DNA from: Bacteroidia bacterium | GTDB lineage: Bacteria; Bacteroidota; Bacteroidia; AKYH767-A; OLB10 | NCBI GenBank assembly: GCA_023262505.1 | Contig: JALRAP010000005.1 | Coordinates: forward strand, 1-64,000 | Reading direction: 5' to 3' | DNA length: 64,000 bases | Shown: piece by piece, positions 33,739-41,802 of the stretch | Position numbering within the stretch: position 1 is the stretch's first letter | Layout of the letters: each line of letters starts with the position of its first letter | The notes under the pieces: model-generated | What the model was told of the DNA's origin: nothing | Databases searched by the model: none | Seen by the model: only the letters and a program-made list of their open reading frames with translations | Made by a program: the position numbers and the translations under genes

Positions 33739-34698
33739 TCAAATATTGGTCGATTCCGAAACTTGATAACGGTTACGGTCGGGAGCATTCCGGGCAATCA
33801 TTTCTCCCAGGAAACCGGCTAAAAACAATTGTGTGCCCAATATCATGGCCAACATACCGAAAAAGAAAAGAGGGCGATCGGTCATGTTGTATACTTGAAA
33901 GAAGTACTTGTCAACAGCCAGCTTTACAGCAATTCCAAATCCTACCAAAAAACTAAAGGTACCTAAGAGTCCGAAAAAGTGCATGGGGCGCTTACCGAAT
34001 CGGGAAACAAAAGTGATGCTCAATAGGTCGAGGAAACCGTTCACAAATCGCTCAAGGCCAAACTTGGTTGTGCCGTACTTGCGCGGACTGTGTTGCACTA
34101 CTTTTTCAGCTATACGGTTGAAACCCGCCCATTTGGCGATAACAGGAATGTAGCGGTGCATTTCGCCATACACTTCGATATTCTTGATTACCTCGTTGCG
34201 ATAGGCTTTTAGACCGCAATTGAAATCATGCAGATTATGGATGCCACTCATTTTCCTGGTAGCCCAATTAAAAAGCCTTGTAGGAACGGTTTTGGTGATG
34301 GGGTCGTAGCGTTTTTGCTTCCATCCGCTCACCAAATCATTACCTGAACGAATCATTTCCACCAGTCCCGGAATCTCATCTGGACTGTCTTGCAAGTCCG
34401 CGTCCATGGTGATTACCACTTCACCCTGTGCCTGTTCAAATCCAGCGTTCAATGCGGCTGACTTGCCGTAATTGCGTCTGAAGCGGATGCCCTTGACGCG
34501 TTTATCAGCGGCTGCAAGCTCACGAATCACCGACCAGGACTTGTCTTTGCTGCCATCGTCAACCAAAAGCACCTCATAACTGAAGTTGTGGGCATCACAA
34601 ACTTTAGCTATCCAGGCAACCAGCTCCTGTAAAGATTCCTCCTCATTAAACAGGGGAATCACCAAGGACAGATCAAGCGAGTGGGTTTGATTGGTCAT
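33739..34698 (-). CDS. Glycosyltransferase family 2 (polyprenyl-phosphate sugar transferase type)
   Basis: 319 aa. The GT-A domain opens LSLVIPLFNEEESLQELVAW and has EVLLVDDGSKDKSW and VVITMDADLQDSPDEIPGLV (DxD), then two C-terminal membrane helices (FGLLGTFSFLVGFGIAV and FFFGMLAMILGTQLFLAGFLGEMIAR). This is the DPM1/GtrB/ArnC-like layout: the enzyme loads a sugar on a polyprenyl phosphate at the inner membrane. Its start lies 26 bases inside the DUF4199 gene, a pairing often seen in Bacteroidota. Confidence 0.92.
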   Translation of the reverse strand: MTNQTHSLDLSLVIPLFNEEESLQELVAWIAKVCDAHNFSYEVLLVDDGSKDKSWSVIRELAAADKRVKGIRFRRNYGKSAALNAGFEQAQGEVVITMDADLQDSPDEIPGLVEMIRSGNDLVSGWKQKRYDPITKTVPTRLFNWATRKMSGIHNLHDFNCGLKAYRNEVIKNIEVYGEMHRYIPVIAKWAGFNRIAEKVVQHSPRKYGTTKFGLERFVNGFLDLLSITFVSRFGKRPMHFFGLLGTFSFLVGFGIAVKLAVDKYFFQVYNMTDRPLFFFGMLAMILGTQLFLAGFLGEMIARNAPDRNRYQVSESTNI

Positions 34699-35227
34699 GT
34701 TGAGCAGGAGGTTGTTTTCGTCGGAGAATCAACGCAGCGATCAAAGATAAGAATAAGGCGCCCAAAAACTTAGAGAGCGACTCGCTGTAGGCGAATTGGC
34801 CGAGCGTAATGTTTTCATAGGCTTCGTAAAGGTCATCAGCTTTGAATATGCTATTGGAAGAGAAAATCCGCTCCATGGCTTCCGCATTGCGGAGCAACTC
34901 GTTACGTGCGTCCGTGAGAATTTCAGGGAAAGCGAAAGCTCCGAGCAGGAAAAGCAACAGACCGTACAACAAAAAGGCAAAAAAAGACAAGGTCATCCCC
35001 CCGAAGTAGGCATGTCGAAAAGAGATATAACCTTCACCTTCATTTTCCCTTAGAGATTTGACAAACCTATGGAGGTACACATACGTGATAATCCATCCCA
35101 ATGCCATTGCTGGATGGTAAATGCTGCCTCCACCCGCCAGGATAGTTACCAACAAAGCAATCTGAGATATCCCGCAAAAGAATCCATAACGGATTGAGAG
35201 CGGCAAAATCAAGTGGCGGTTAATCAT
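34673..35227 (-). CDS. DUF4199 family membrane protein
   Basis: 184 aa with four predicted membrane helices (about 10-30, 35-55, 75-100 and 150-170). The central block GEGYISFRHAYFGGMTLSFFAF is typical of DUF4199. Function unknown. Overlap with the following GT2 gene suggests that it helps lipid-linked sugar synthesis or flipping, but that is inference from context only. Confidence 0.82.
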   Translation of the reverse strand: MINRHLILPLSIRYGFFCGISQIALLVTILAGGGSIYHPAMALGWIITYVYLHRFVKSLRENEGEGYISFRHAYFGGMTLSFFAFLLYGLLLFLLGAFAFPEILTDARNELLRNAEAMERIFSSNSIFKADDLYEAYENITLGQFAYSESLSKFLGALFLSLIAALILRRKQPPAQHDQSNPLA

Positions 35228-35263
35228 AGCGCGAATTTACGCGATACAAACGAATGGTTTCTA

Positions 35264-36313
35264 TCATTCTTGGCCCAGGAACCGGGCAAGACCCTCCCAC
35301 CCTTCCATTCTTTCGGCCACTAAACGCAGAATGGCAGCAAACGGCACAAAAAGAATCATTCCTGCGGCACCCCAAAGTATGCCTCCCAATATTATAACCA
35401 TGAGGGTGGCTAGGGTATTGAGCTTTAACCGCTGGCTCACCGCCCAAGGGAAAATCAGGTTGGCTTCGAGGTACTGCACGAAGGTGAAAATGGCGATGAC
35501 CCCCAAAGGATACCAAGCGGAATCGTAAGTGATCCAAGCATAGGAAATTGGCAGTAACGATGCGATGATGATGCCTATGTATGGAATGAAGGTCATAAAG
35601 GCTGTCAAAAACCCGAAAAGTATGGCATGAGGAATACCCAAAACGAGTAAACCGATGGTATTGAGCACCCCAACGGTCAGATAAACAACAATCATACCCC
35701 TTACGAATCCATAATAGGTCCCAACGGCCAAAACGATCACTTCACGCATGCGCTCCACCCTTCCTTTGCTGAAAAAGCCAAGCAAGAGGTCGACCAACAT
35801 CCGCCGGTAATAGAGAATCAGGAAAGCATAAAAAGGTATCAATACCAACATCACTAAATTGACGAAAAACGAGATCGATGCCGCCTCAGCCCATGAGAAT
35901 AACTTGGCGGCCATTGAATGGGCAAGATCCGAAGTCCATTGTTCAACTTCAATTGGATCCATATTGAACTCCCGAACGGCATATTCTTGAATTGACGTCC
36001 AAAGTGCGGCGATTTTATCCCGCATAACACCCCAGTCAGAGGTGAAATTCACGAATTGAATGTATAGTGCTGCTACGATCAATGCACCAAGAATAAGCAA
36101 TACCGATAACCCAACAGAAATGGCAAATGCCTTCGAAAAACCTTTGTTTTCCAACTTGCGACAGAAGGGATAAAGAATAAAGCTGATGAATAAGGCAAAT
36201 GCCAACGGTATGAACAAAGGCTTACCGAAATACAACAGCACACAACCTGCCAAAATGGAGACAAGCCATTTGAATGGTTTGTCTATAGAAGATTCGTTTA
36301 CGGGAGTAGGCAT
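35264..36313 (-). CDS. AI-2E family transporter (PerM-type permease)
   Basis: 349 aa, about eight membrane helices. Recognisable are LAFALFISFILYPFCRKLE at the N-terminal half and the conserved C-terminal block YGFVRGMIVVYLTVGVLNTIGLLVLGIP plus FIPYIGIIIASLLPI. The family includes TqsA, PerM and ion-coupled exporters; its name comes from autoinducer-2 export, but most members have other or unknown substrates. No quorum-sensing genes are near. It is upstream of DUF4199 on the same strand with a 36-base gap, so it may lead that transcript. Confidence 0.87.
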   Translation of the reverse strand: MPTPVNESSIDKPFKWLVSILAGCVLLYFGKPLFIPLAFALFISFILYPFCRKLENKGFSKAFAISVGLSVLLILGALIVAALYIQFVNFTSDWGVMRDKIAALWTSIQEYAVREFNMDPIEVEQWTSDLAHSMAAKLFSWAEAASISFFVNLVMLVLIPFYAFLILYYRRMLVDLLLGFFSKGRVERMREVIVLAVGTYYGFVRGMIVVYLTVGVLNTIGLLVLGIPHAILFGFLTAFMTFIPYIGIIIASLLPISYAWITYDSAWYPLGVIAIFTFVQYLEANLIFPWAVSQRLKLNTLATLMVIILGGILWGAAGMILFVPFAAILRLVAERMEGWEGLARFLGQE

Positions 36314-36342
36314 AAAGCAGGACAGCCAAAGCTACAAATTTC

Positions 36343-36375
36343 AAAAAACAAGGGGCATGACAGATGTCACGCCCC
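36343..36375 (-). terminator. Intrinsic terminator for the 36.4-38.0 kb gene
   Basis: Stem GGGGC.TGACA / TGTCA.GCCCC with one internal mismatch and a two-base loop. On the minus strand it is followed by TTGTTTTTTG. It lies 37 bases beyond the stop. Confidence 0.65.
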
Positions 36376-36411
36376 CGGGTTTTATTGGACTATAATCCTT
36401 AATCAAACTGA

Positions 36412-37989
36412 TCATTCAAACACAGCCAATCCCAAACGGTTTATTTCCTTTTTGAATCGGTAGCAGTAAATTATGAAATGGTTGGGGGATGTTTGCTTTG
36501 TTCCACTGATATAAAATGGATGGCCGGATTTTTCGGTGCTCACAAATTGCTTGCGGCTCATTTTACCTTGCGCATCGATTTCAACCATCATCAGATACAT
36601 TTCGTCCATGGAATTGAAACGCTTCGGCTCCTCATCGGCAGAGTTGATGTTATAAGCCAAGTTCTTTTCGATGTCGTTGTAGAAAATATACAGTTTATCC
36701 TTGGTCACCATGGTTGAGTAATAAATGTATGCTGTGAGTGAATTGAAGAATTGGCTCTTGGGAATATGGTTCATCCATGCCTGATTTCCGTTCTTATCCA
36801 TTTGAATGGCAATAATGGAATTCGAGTAGTAAGTGGTGTAAGAACCGTATTTGGATGTGGTGGTTACCGAGTAACGCTTTTCGATCAAAGCGTATAGGCG
36901 ATCATCAGGGGTCACAATCAAATCGGTAATGTTGAAATACTTTGAAATACCGGGTGACTTGCCTTTGCTTTTGTCGTCGTTAAGTCGATTTACTTTATCG
37001 ATGAAAGAAAGCGGAAACATATTGATTTTGGATGCGGTTACATCGCCCGTTTTAGAATTGATTCGGTTGAAGAAATAACCGATTACTCCATCCTCTGTGG
37101 CTGCTTGGAAGGTGCCAACAACGAACAAATCGTCGGTAGCAGGGTCGTTGCTCATAGCGTATGCATCCATAACCTTCTCACCCATAGGTATGCGGTATTC
37201 TTTTTCAGAGGCATCCTTTCCATACTTCAAAATGACCACATCGTATGTGGCCACCTTCTTTTTGTCGGCGCCACGCTCAACTTGCTTCTTGGCACCATCC
37301 TTGTACCCTTTTGAGAGCACATAAAGATCCCCTGATTTGGAAACCTTGTAGCTCAGAATTGAAAAGTCCTCGTTGTCGTATTTGAGCTCGACCATTTTTT
37401 CCTGGACGGTACCCAAGTCCTTGCCTACGACCTTGTAAGCGAAACGCTCTTTCTCATCGTCTTTCTGGTTGTATGTTGCGAAAAGCAGCATACTTGAGGA
37501 ATCATCGGAGAGTGTAGCATTCCAGCTGAAATATTTTTTGGGTGGGGCCGACAGCTTCCAAAGAGAAACTGTTTTACCTTTCGGTTTCAAGGTGGTTTTA
37601 TCAATAGAAATTGCAAAAACCTCTGTTGAATTACTTGATTTCTCGTACTTGGAAGTTAGCATTACGAAATTACCACCCATGTAAAACAAACCCTGCAAGT
37701 CGATATCGTCCATGTCGCTGGTGTAATTCTCGCGAGCAACAGGCTTCATGTCCTTATCGAGCTTCATGATACCTGGAGTAATGGCCTTACCCTTGCCGCG
37801 CTCCCCTTTGGTGATACTGGTTACGCGCACGTATACGTAGGTTCCATCGTCATAAAGGACCTCTCCCAACTTCTCCCCTTTCTCCTCGATAAATTCTTCA
37901 CTCCATTTGATTGTGGCTTTTTGAGCCGTCACCTCACATGTCGAAACACCGAAGGCCAATAAAAACATGATAAGCAGTTTGTTTTTCAT
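36412..37989 (-). CDS. Secreted protein of unknown function
   Basis: 525 aa. Signal peptide MKNKLLIMFLLAFGVSTCEVTAQ; the mature protein is beta-rich, with repeated short strands separated by Lys/Asp-rich turns (SKSGDLYVLSKGYKDGAKK, TPDDRLYALIEKRYS, VTKDKLYIFYNDIEKN), which suggests a beta-propeller. No catalytic motif and no T9SS sorting domain. I do not recognise the family with confidence. It is transcribed divergently from the beta-barrel-like gene at 38047 from a shared palindromic promoter and has its own terminator, so it forms a single-gene unit. Confidence 0.75.
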   Translation of the reverse strand: MKNKLLIMFLLAFGVSTCEVTAQKATIKWSEEFIEEKGEKLGEVLYDDGTYVYVRVTSITKGERGKGKAITPGIMKLDKDMKPVARENYTSDMDDIDLQGLFYMGGNFVMLTSKYEKSSNSTEVFAISIDKTTLKPKGKTVSLWKLSAPPKKYFSWNATLSDDSSSMLLFATYNQKDDEKERFAYKVVGKDLGTVQEKMVELKYDNEDFSILSYKVSKSGDLYVLSKGYKDGAKKQVERGADKKKVATYDVVILKYGKDASEKEYRIPMGEKVMDAYAMSNDPATDDLFVVGTFQAATEDGVIGYFFNRINSKTGDVTASKINMFPLSFIDKVNRLNDDKSKGKSPGISKYFNITDLIVTPDDRLYALIEKRYSVTTTSKYGSYTTYYSNSIIAIQMDKNGNQAWMNHIPKSQFFNSLTAYIYYSTMVTKDKLYIFYNDIEKNLAYNINSADEEPKRFNSMDEMYLMMVEIDAQGKMSRKQFVSTEKSGHPFYISGTKQTSPNHFIIYCYRFKKEINRLGLAVFE

Positions 37990-38017
37990 TTGTTTGTGCT
38001 GTTTAGTTGTATTTAAA

Positions 38018-38033
38018 TACCTTCGCGAAGATA
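38018..38033. promoter_or_regulatory. Symmetric divergent promoter (overlapping -7 elements)
   Basis: TACCTTCGCGAAGATA reads as TACCTTCG on the plus strand and TATCTTCG on the minus strand, both close to TAnnTTTG, with a palindromic centre CTTCGCGAAG. On the plus strand TTTG at 37993-37996 is 21 bases upstream. It stands between the divergent genes starting at 37989 (minus) and 38047 (plus). Confidence 0.5.
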
Positions 38034-38046
38034 AAAAAAGCCTATC

Positions 38047-38856
38047 ATGAAAAGAGTACTGATTATCATTGCTATCCTTACGCTGACTTATGCGAATTCA
38101 TATGGTCAGTCAGATACATCCAAGAGCAAAACCACTGTCATCTATTTTGGTGACGGCTCTAGCACCGCAGAGGAAAACAGCAATAAAAAATATGACGCAT
38201 CTGCTGTTAAGCTAGGTGTTTTCAGCTTAGTGTCAGGTCTTTACGGTTTCAGTTACGAGAGGGAGTTCAGTGACTTGTTTGCTTTGGAAGCAGGGGCCGG
38301 ATTAACAGGCCGAAACTGGGTTTACGGATTGCTGTCTGGTGAAGACGGATTAAGCTCAAAGCCTCAAAAGAGTGAATATTTCACTGAAAACCTCGATGTT
38401 TTCGATAACGACTACCAATATACTGCAAGGGAATGCAAGGTTGGGTTTTTCTTGACAGCCACCCCAAAGTTCTATTTTGCAGATGAAGACGGCATGGATG
38501 GATCCTATCTAGGATTTAACTTACAATATAGAAGATATAATTACACCGCGTACGGCGAAGTGTCAACAGATGATGCAACAGATATTATTTCTTCAGACAA
38601 GGACATAAAGGAGTTCGAAAACCAAACCATTTTAGCTCTTCGCTGGGGTTATCAAAGCATGAACGACAAAACCATAATCGATTATTTTGTCGGGGTTGGG
38701 GCGAGAAACTTCAAAGGTGAAAGACGAGACATCGGTTCAGTTGAAACACCCAATGGCAGTGTTTACACCATTGCACCAGAACCCAGAAGCACCAAAGGCA
38801 CCAAGTTCTTTTTTGAAGTTGGTATGAATATCGGTTTGTGGTGGGATAAAAAATAA
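38047..38856 (+). CDS. Outer-membrane beta-barrel-like protein
   Basis: 269 aa with signal peptide MKRVLIIIAILTLTYANSYGQ. The mature part alternates short amphipathic strands and Gly/aromatic turns (LGVFSLVSGLYGFSYEREF, LEAGAGLTGRNWVYG, YLGFNLQYRRYNYTAYGEV, ILALRWGYQSM, YFVGVGARNF, FFFEVGMNIGLWW), as expected for a small outer-membrane barrel. Family not recognised. A strong terminator follows. Confidence 0.72.
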   Translation: MKRVLIIIAILTLTYANSYGQSDTSKSKTTVIYFGDGSSTAEENSNKKYDASAVKLGVFSLVSGLYGFSYEREFSDLFALEAGAGLTGRNWVYGLLSGEDGLSSKPQKSEYFTENLDVFDNDYQYTARECKVGFFLTATPKFYFADEDGMDGSYLGFNLQYRRYNYTAYGEVSTDDATDIISSDKDIKEFENQTILALRWGYQSMNDKTIIDYFVGVGARNFKGERRDIGSVETPNGSVYTIAPEPRSTKGTKFFFEVGMNIGLWWDKK

Positions 38857-38882
38857 GTGCCGCCAATCCTTGTTAGTCTTAG

Positions 38883-38910
38883 AAGGCCATCCCAATTGGA
38901 TGGCCTTTTT
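38883..38910 (+). terminator. Intrinsic terminator after the beta-barrel-like gene
   Basis: Perfect stem AAGGCCATCC / GGATGGCCTT with CAATT loop and T5 tail. Confidence 0.9.
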
Positions 38911-38963
38911 CATTTTGATGAATGTCATATACATCATCAAAACGATTTTTTAAAATTACATCG

Positions 38964-40247
38964 ATGAAATTACTTAATTACACAACCCCTACTGAAGCTT
39001 TCAAATTAATACCTCCCGGAGCACGGATTTACATCCACGGAAGTGCGGCCACCCCCACCTACTTGGTAGAGCAGATGGCTATGCACCACCAAATGTTCCA
39101 TCAATCAGAAATTATTTGCATCAGTGTGTTTGGCAATTTCCCAATAGCACAGAAGGAATTTTCAGACAAATTCAAAATCAACGCGCTCTTCGTTTCGGCA
39201 CCCATTCGCCAATCGATACAGTCCGGAAACGGTGATTACATACCGGTGTTCCTTAGTGAGATCCCTGAGCTTTTCAAGAGAAATGTGCTACCCATTGACG
39301 TGGCCATCATCCATGTTTCTCCGCCTGACGAAAACGGTTATGTTTCCTTGGGTACTTCCGTGGATGCCGCCCGAACGGCAGCGGATGTAGCCAAGGTGGT
39401 GATTGCACAAGTGAATCCACTAATGCCACGAACACATGGGGATACGCTCATTCATGCCAGCAGCATACATGCTGCCATCTGGCATGAGAGCCCCCTACAT
39501 GAAGTCGATTACTCTAAGGACACATCATCCGTTGAAATTCAAATAGGAAAACATGTAGCAGGCCTCATTGAAGACGGCAGCACTCTGCAGATTGGTATCG
39601 GATGCATTCCCGATGCCGTACTATCCCAGCTCACCAGCCATAAGCATCTAGGGGTTCACACTGAAATGCTATCAGATGGGATTCTCCAGCTAATCGACTG
39701 CGGCGCTGTTGACAATAGCATGAAAACCGAACATCGTGGTAAAACCGTGACCTCCTTTTGTGCCGGAACTTCCAAGCTATACGGACGCATACACAACAAT
39801 CCGGACTTCGCATTCTTGGATGTGGATTATGTGAACGAACCTTATATCATCAGAAAAAACCCAAAGGTGGTAGCCATCAACAGCTGTATCGAAATGGACT
39901 TGACAGGACAAGTTTGTTCCGACTCCATTGGAACTTACCAATATTCGGGTGTAGGTGGACAAATGGATTTTATGAGAGGTGCGGCCATGTCGGATGGAGG
40001 AAAACCCATCATCGCATTACCTAGCAGAACCGGAAAAGGCATACCTCGGATCGTACCCATTTTGAAACCAGGCGCTGGCGTGGTTACCACTAGGGCGCAT
40101 GTTCATTGGGTGGTTACCGAATACGGAACTGTAAACCTTTTCGGGATGAACTTGAGAAAAAGGGCCCAAGCGCTGATAAAATTGGCACATCCAGAAGACA
40201 GAACGGAGCTGGAAAAAGCGTTTTACGAACGATTTAGACACGAATAA
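38964..40247 (+). CDS. Acetyl-CoA hydrolase/transferase family CoA-transferase
   Basis: The track begins at 38922; the conserved protein begins at MKLLNYTTPTEAFKLIPPGA (38964), 427 aa, the usual length for 4-hydroxybutyrate/acetate CoA-transferases. Visible blocks are IYIHGSAATPTYLV, DVAIIHVSPPDENGYVSLG, GLIEDGSTLQIGIGCIPDA, HTEMLSDGI, IEMDLTGQVCSDS and GVGGQMDFMRGAAMSDGGK. The family moves CoA between acyl groups through a Glu-thioester; the physiological pair cannot be assigned (acetate with succinyl-, butyryl- or hydroxybutyryl-CoA). Monocistronic by its surroundings. Confidence 0.88.
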   Translation: MKLLNYTTPTEAFKLIPPGARIYIHGSAATPTYLVEQMAMHHQMFHQSEIICISVFGNFPIAQKEFSDKFKINALFVSAPIRQSIQSGNGDYIPVFLSEIPELFKRNVLPIDVAIIHVSPPDENGYVSLGTSVDAARTAADVAKVVIAQVNPLMPRTHGDTLIHASSIHAAIWHESPLHEVDYSKDTSSVEIQIGKHVAGLIEDGSTLQIGIGCIPDAVLSQLTSHKHLGVHTEMLSDGILQLIDCGAVDNSMKTEHRGKTVTSFCAGTSKLYGRIHNNPDFAFLDVDYVNEPYIIRKNPKVVAINSCIEMDLTGQVCSDSIGTYQYSGVGGQMDFMRGAAMSDGGKPIIALPSRTGKGIPRIVPILKPGAGVVTTRAHVHWVVTEYGTVNLFGMNLRKRAQALIKLAHPEDRTELEKAFYERFRHE

Positions 40248-40280
40248 GAACTTCGCTTCGTTCTATTGGTTATGATAACG

Positions 40281-40288
40281 TAAATTTG
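40281..40288 (+). promoter_or_regulatory. Promoter -7 element (TAAATTTG) before the DUF4259 gene
   Basis: Exact TAnnTTTG match ending only four bases before the ATG, so transcription should begin at or next to the start codon (possible leaderless mRNA). Confidence 0.5.
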
Positions 40289-40292
40289 TGAC

Positions 40293-40706
40293 ATGGAGAA
40301 CGACCGAATATCCAATTTTGATGGAGAAACCGCATCGGCTTTTTTGGATGACATGAGTATCAATGGCTTCGGACTTATCCGTTTGGCTATTGAGCGTTTA
40401 AATGACGATGATGAGCGAGCCGATTTGACCGAATGTGAAGAGGCCTTGGTTGCCTGTGAGATCGTAGCAGCCGCGTTAGGTCGTCCTGCCGATGATTTTC
40501 CCGATGACCTAAGCGAATGGATGGGTATTTTCATTCAAGAGGGCTCAGATTCCCATTATGAAGTGATAAACCTGGCAGAGCAAGCCGCTATGGCCATCGA
40601 TCGCATACTCACCGATTCCGAATTGCGTGAGTTGTGGTATGAAAGTCCTGTGTTCGAAGCTTGGATGGAGGTTCAGGTGAAACTTCAGGAACGAATATTG
40701 GATTGA
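40293..40706 (+). CDS. DUF4259 domain-containing protein
   Basis: 137 aa, cytosolic, acidic. ISNFDGETASAFLDDM and the following EEALVACEIVAAALGRP and the C-terminal ESPVFEAWMEVQVKLQERI fit DUF4259, a family of unknown function that often occurs as an isolated small gene. It is the first gene of an apparent operon with aroC (10-base gap), AsmA and a PorE-like gene. The start is fixed by the promoter position and the absence of any upstream in-frame alternative. Confidence 0.75.
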   Translation: MENDRISNFDGETASAFLDDMSINGFGLIRLAIERLNDDDERADLTECEEALVACEIVAAALGRPADDFPDDLSEWMGIFIQEGSDSHYEVINLAEQAAMAIDRILTDSELRELWYESPVFEAWMEVQVKLQERILD

Positions 40707-40716
40707 ACCACGTAAC

Positions 40717-41793
40717 GTGTCGAACAATACCTTCGGATCGATATTAAAACTGACAACCTTTGGTGAGTCGCACGGCGTAGCCATGGGAGGCGTTATTGAT
40801 GGATTACCATCGGGGCTTCCAATAGATTTGGAAGCAATACAGCAACTCGTTGATCTTCGCAGGCCAGGCCAAAGCACAATCACCTCTCCTCGGAATGAGA
40901 GAGACCGTGTTGAGATTTTATCAGGGTTGATGAATGGTATTACATTAGGAACACCCATAGGTTTCATCATTCGCAACCAAGATCAGCGGTCTGAAGATTA
41001 TGACCAATTGAAGGATTTATACAGGCCCGGACATGCCGACCATACGTGGGAGTTGAAATACGGCATCCGTGACCATCGTGGAAGCGGAAGAGCATCTGCA
41101 AGGGAAACCGTATGCCGCGTTGTTGGTGGCGCCTTTGCCATGCAATTGCTGAAGTGTTACGGAGTACAAGTGCATGCCTGGACATCCTCCATCGGCCCCG
41201 TATATTTACCCGATGCGCTTGTTCCCGACCTGAACATCATTTACCAGAATGATGTTAGAACCTGTCATCTTCCAACTGCGGAAGCCATGCGTGATTTCAT
41301 TGAGTCAATTAGAAATGCCGGCGACAGTTGTGGTGGCTCCATCACTTGTGTTGTAAATAACCTACCTGCGGGAATCGGCGAACCAGTGTTTGGCAAACTA
41401 CCCGCACTTTTGTCCTCTGCCATGATGGGCATAAATGCCGCCAAAGCCTTTGAAATGGGAGATGGGTTCGATGGCACCTTGATGAAAGGCTCCGAACACA
41501 ATGACGTGATTCAAAACAAAAACGGCAAAACTACTCCATCAACCAATCATGCCGGTGGAACCCATGGAGGTATCAGTAACGGAAATGACATTGTGTTTCG
41601 AGTAGGATTCAAACCCGTTTCAACCATTGCCGTAAAACAAACCACGATAAACCGAGCAGGCGAAGAAATCAGCTTCTCTGCAACAGGACGGCATGATCCT
41701 TGTGTAGTACCCAGGGCTGTACCTATCGTATCATCCATGGCCGCTTTGGTTGTGGCCGACCTCATGCTAAAACACCGAACCACACGTTTATAG
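40717..41793 (+). CDS. aroC: Chorismate synthase
   Basis: 358 aa from GTG (MSNNTFGSILKLTTFGESHG). All signature blocks are present: GESHGVAMGGVIDGLPSGLP, RRPGQSTITSPRNERD, GTPIGFIIRNQDQRS, RPGHADHTWELKYG, RDHRGSGRASARETVCRV, and later NHAGGTHGGISNG and GRHDPCVVPRAVPIV. It makes chorismate from EPSP with reduced FMN, the end of the shikimate pathway. Placement in an operon with envelope genes is unusual. The stop is 9 bases before the AsmA gene. Confidence 0.97.
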   Translation: MSNNTFGSILKLTTFGESHGVAMGGVIDGLPSGLPIDLEAIQQLVDLRRPGQSTITSPRNERDRVEILSGLMNGITLGTPIGFIIRNQDQRSEDYDQLKDLYRPGHADHTWELKYGIRDHRGSGRASARETVCRVVGGAFAMQLLKCYGVQVHAWTSSIGPVYLPDALVPDLNIIYQNDVRTCHLPTAEAMRDFIESIRNAGDSCGGSITCVVNNLPAGIGEPVFGKLPALLSSAMMGINAAKAFEMGDGFDGTLMKGSEHNDVIQNKNGKTTPSTNHAGGTHGGISNGNDIVFRVGFKPVSTIAVKQTTINRAGEEISFSATGRHDPCVVPRAVPIVSSMAALVVADLMLKHRTTRL

Positions 41794-41802
41794 AACATAC
41801 AG

